DNA of 34,540 nt from the NCBI GenBank assembly GCA_927441425.1, contig CAKMKG010000042.1, positions 1-34,540 of the forward strand, given 5' to 3'. The translations under genes were made by a program, and so were the position numbers. A model generated the notes under the pieces. That model saw only the letters and a list, made by a program, of their open reading frames with translations, was not told the origin of the DNA and made no database searches. Shown here piece by piece: positions 32,775-34,540 of the stretch (positions within the stretch are counted from its first letter, which is position 1; every line of letters begins with the position of its first letter). This DNA comes from an uncultured Bacillota bacterium (GTDB lineage: Bacteria > Bacillota > Clostridia > Peptostreptococcales > Anaerovoracaceae).

Positions 32775-33446
32775 ATGAAAGATATCGTAAAAATGAACAA
32801 TATCGTGAAAGCCTATCAAATGGGGGAAGAAGAGCAAATCGTCCTAAAGGGGATTGATTTTCTGGTTAGGCAGGGGGAATTTGTCTCCATCCTAGGTCCC
32901 TCTGGCTCCGGTAAATCAACAATGATGAATATTATCGGTTGCCTTGATACTCCCTCCAGCGGAGATTATACCTTATCAGGGAATACTATTTCCAATCTAA
33001 CGGAAAAGGAACTGACGAAAATCCGTAGCAAAGAAATCGGGTTCATCTTTCAGTCCTTTCAATTGCTCCCTCGTCTAAGTGCTATTGAAAATGTTGAACT
33101 TCCGCTGATCTATGCAGGGCTGCCTCCGAAAGAGCGAATTCAAACCGCGAAAGAAATGCTGGTACGGGTAGGCCTGGAGAATCGACTCACATATTATCCG
33201 AGACAGTTGTCCGGCGGTCAACAGCAACGAGTAGCCATTGCAAGGGCCCTTTCTACCAATCCATCTCTTTTGCTGGCTGATGAGCCAACCGGAGCCCTGG
33301 ATCAAAATACCGGGAAACAGGTCATTGAATTATTTAGCGAATTGCATCAAGAGGGAAGAACCATTATCATGATTACGCACGATGAAACGATAGCAAGAAA
33401 TGCAGGCAGGATTACTCGAATCCTCGATGGCTGTATGATAGAATAG
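32775..33446 (+). CDS. MacB-type ABC transporter ATP-binding protein
   Basis: ATPase of 223 residues in the LolD/MacB group. Walker [10 protein letters not shown] is at 41-49, the Q-loop at [25 protein letters not shown] begins at 145, Walker B LLADEPTGALD is near 167-176 and the H-loop is in MITHDE. ATG at 32775 follows AAAGGA by 8 nt; an earlier ATG at 32757 overlaps the adaptor stop (ATGA). The permease starts 10 bp after its stop. Unlike Gram-negative MacB, ATPase and permease are separate genes, as in Firmicutes. Confidence 0.92.
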   Translation: MKDIVKMNNIVKAYQMGEEEQIVLKGIDFLVRQGEFVSILGPSGSGKSTMMNIIGCLDTPSSGDYTLSGNTISNLTEKELTKIRSKEIGFIFQSFQLLPRLSAIENVELPLIYAGLPPKERIQTAKEMLVRVGLENRLTYYPRQLSGGQQQRVAIARALSTNPSLLLADEPTGALDQNTGKQVIELFSELHQEGRTIIMITHDETIARNAGRITRILDGCMIE

Positions 33447-33456
33447 GAGCAAAATT

Positions 33457-34540
33457 TTGATCAAAGAAAGTATTAAAATGTCTTGGCAAAATATAGTAAA
33501 CAATAAAATGCGTTCCTTCCTGACGATCTTGGGAGTGCTGATCGGAGTTGCTTCCGTCATCGCTCTGATCACCATCGTGCAGGGAATAACCAATGAAGTC
33601 ACGGGGCAGTTTTCAGAGCTTGGTGCCAATACGGTGACCGTTCAAATCTATGGAACCCCGTACAAAGAAGGGCTGACCAGTCATGATGTTGCTGGGCTGG
33701 ACGCCCTCGAACTCGTCGAGGGAGTATCTCCTACCTTAACGCTTACCGGAACGCTATCCAATGGCAGGGAGTTGGAGGACGAGACAGTCATTGAAGGGCA
33801 TAACGAGATTTATTTCAACCAAAATCCCGGCTTGATCCTGAAAGGGCGAGGTCTTAATATCCTTGATATGACAAACAAAAGCAAGGTATGTCTGATCGAT
33901 GAAACAATTTCACAAAAAATGTTCTTTGGACGGAATCCCTTGAATCAAGTCATTCAAATTAATGGCAACACGTTTACCGTTGTCGGTATTTTATCCGAGG
34001 ACGGCGACAGCTCGGTGCTGAGAGCAAACGACGATTCAGGTGAAGGAAAGGTGATCATTCCATATGATACTGCGATGCATTTGGCAGGAATCGGATCGAT
34101 TAAATCCGTCGATATCTTTCTCGCCGATGATAACAACACAGCTGCCGGGGCAGCGTCAGTCGAACAATATCTTGACAAACTGTTTCGCTATGAGGAAGAT
34201 AGTTACAGACTGATAAACATGGAGCAGCTCCTTGAAACCGTAAACTCTATGACCGGTATGCTCACAGCTTCTTTGGTCGGCATTGCCTCCATCTCCCTGC
34301 TGGTCGGCGGCATCGGGATCATGAATATGATGCTGGTTTCCGTAAAGGAGCGTACCAGCGAAATCGGTTTAAGAAAGGCTCTGGGGGCGGACCCGGGTAG
34401 AATACAACTTCAGTTTCTAATGGAAGCCGTTTTCTTGTCTCTTATCGGGGGCCTTCTGGGCGTAGTTCTCGGGATCACTCTTTCCGCAATTGTTTGCCCT
34501 CTACTTAATATCGCCTTTCAAGTTTCTTTTGGCGCTGTGG
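33457..34540 (+). CDS. MacB-type ABC transporter permease, 3' truncated
   Basis: Permease of the efflux pump; about 361 residues are visible before the window ends. TTG at 33457 follows GGAG by 7 nt. The first helix (MRSFLTILGVLIGVASVIAL) precedes a MacB-type periplasmic core domain (about 45-250: FSELGANTVTVQI, VEGVSPTLTLTG, NGNTFTVVGIL). Helix 2 and the FtsX-type segment GGIGIMNMMLVSVKERTSEI, LRKALGA and the third helix follow. Only the last helix should be missing. The operon is adaptor, ATPase, permease. Confidence 0.9.
   Translation, partial: MIKESIKMSWQNIVNNKMRSFLTILGVLIGVASVIALITIVQGITNEVTGQFSELGANTVTVQIYGTPYKEGLTSHDVAGLDALELVEGVSPTLTLTGTLSNGRELEDETVIEGHNEIYFNQNPGLILKGRGLNILDMTNKSKVCLIDETISQKMFFGRNPLNQVIQINGNTFTVVGILSEDGDSSVLRANDDSGEGKVIIPYDTAMHLAGIGSIKSVDIFLADDNNTAAGAASVEQYLDKLFRYEEDSYRLINMEQLLETVNSMTGMLTASLVGIASISLLVGGIGIMNMMLVSVKERTSEIGLRKALGADPGRIQLQFLMEAVFLSLIGGLLGVVLGITLSAIVCPLLNIAFQVSFGAV

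Overview
The window looks like a chromosomal segment of a low-to-middle GC Gram-positive anaerobe of the class Clostridia. The evidence is strong AGGAGG-type ribosome sites, TTGACA/TATAAT promoters, S-layer-homology (SLH) surface proteins, YesM/YesN-type two-component systems, a stalk-domain secreted protein, and small Clostridia-type families (DUF6774, a ComFB protein, a short ArgA-like acetyltransferase). An Anaerovoracaceae/Family XIII-like genome would fit, but that placement is inference. I see no rRNA, tRNA, CRISPR array, transposase or prophage gene.

Layout. 1-1334: a minus-strand SLH protein with 201-bp coding repeats. Its distal end runs into a perfect 118-bp inverted copy of its own signal-peptide/SLH region, which is probably an assembly or amplification fold-back. 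1.7-4.3 kb: an orphan Phd-type antitoxin, selO (protein AMPylase) and an uncharacterised helical protein. 4.5-6.7 kb: a polar amino-acid ABC transporter (binding protein, permease, ATPase). 6.9-8.6 kb, plus strand: a short argA-like N-acetyltransferase and an AEC-family carrier. 8.7-10.0 kb: a ComFB-domain protein and an arginase-fold protein with an altered metal site.

10.2-19.7 kb is one sugar-sensing and uptake locus on the minus strand. It holds a membrane-anchored sugar-binding sensor (XylFII-like), a YesM/LytS histidine kinase, a YesN AraC-type regulator, a XylF-like lipoprotein, a terminator plus a GC-rich structured element, then a ChvE-like binding protein, an MmsA/XylG ATPase and an MmsB/XylH permease. 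This order resembles the XylFII-LytS/YesN xylose-sensing system described in Clostridium. The likely logic is that the anchored binding protein reports sugar to the kinase and YesN activates the transporter.

19.9-20.5 kb carries a second, diverged copy of the helical protein at 3747-4343. 20.6-26.1 kb is a surface/signalling cassette: a 7TMR-DISM-type histidine kinase overlapping a receiver-SARP/BTAD regulator, then a DUF6273+SLH surface protein translationally coupled (TGATG) to a stand-alone receiver. That receiver aligns without gaps to the receiver of the SARP regulator. This is the best candidate here for an undescribed system. 26.3-27.8 kb is a secreted stalk-domain protein with a large unassigned C-terminal region.

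28-31.4 kb holds a DUF6774 protein, a class I aminotransferase, a half-size DMT transporter, a LysO lysine exporter and an AtpZ/AtpI-like protein. 31.6-34.5 kb is a MacAB-type efflux operon (adaptor, ATPase, permease cut by the window end). Its promoter carries a tandem GTTCATA box, as expected for an OmpR-type response regulator.
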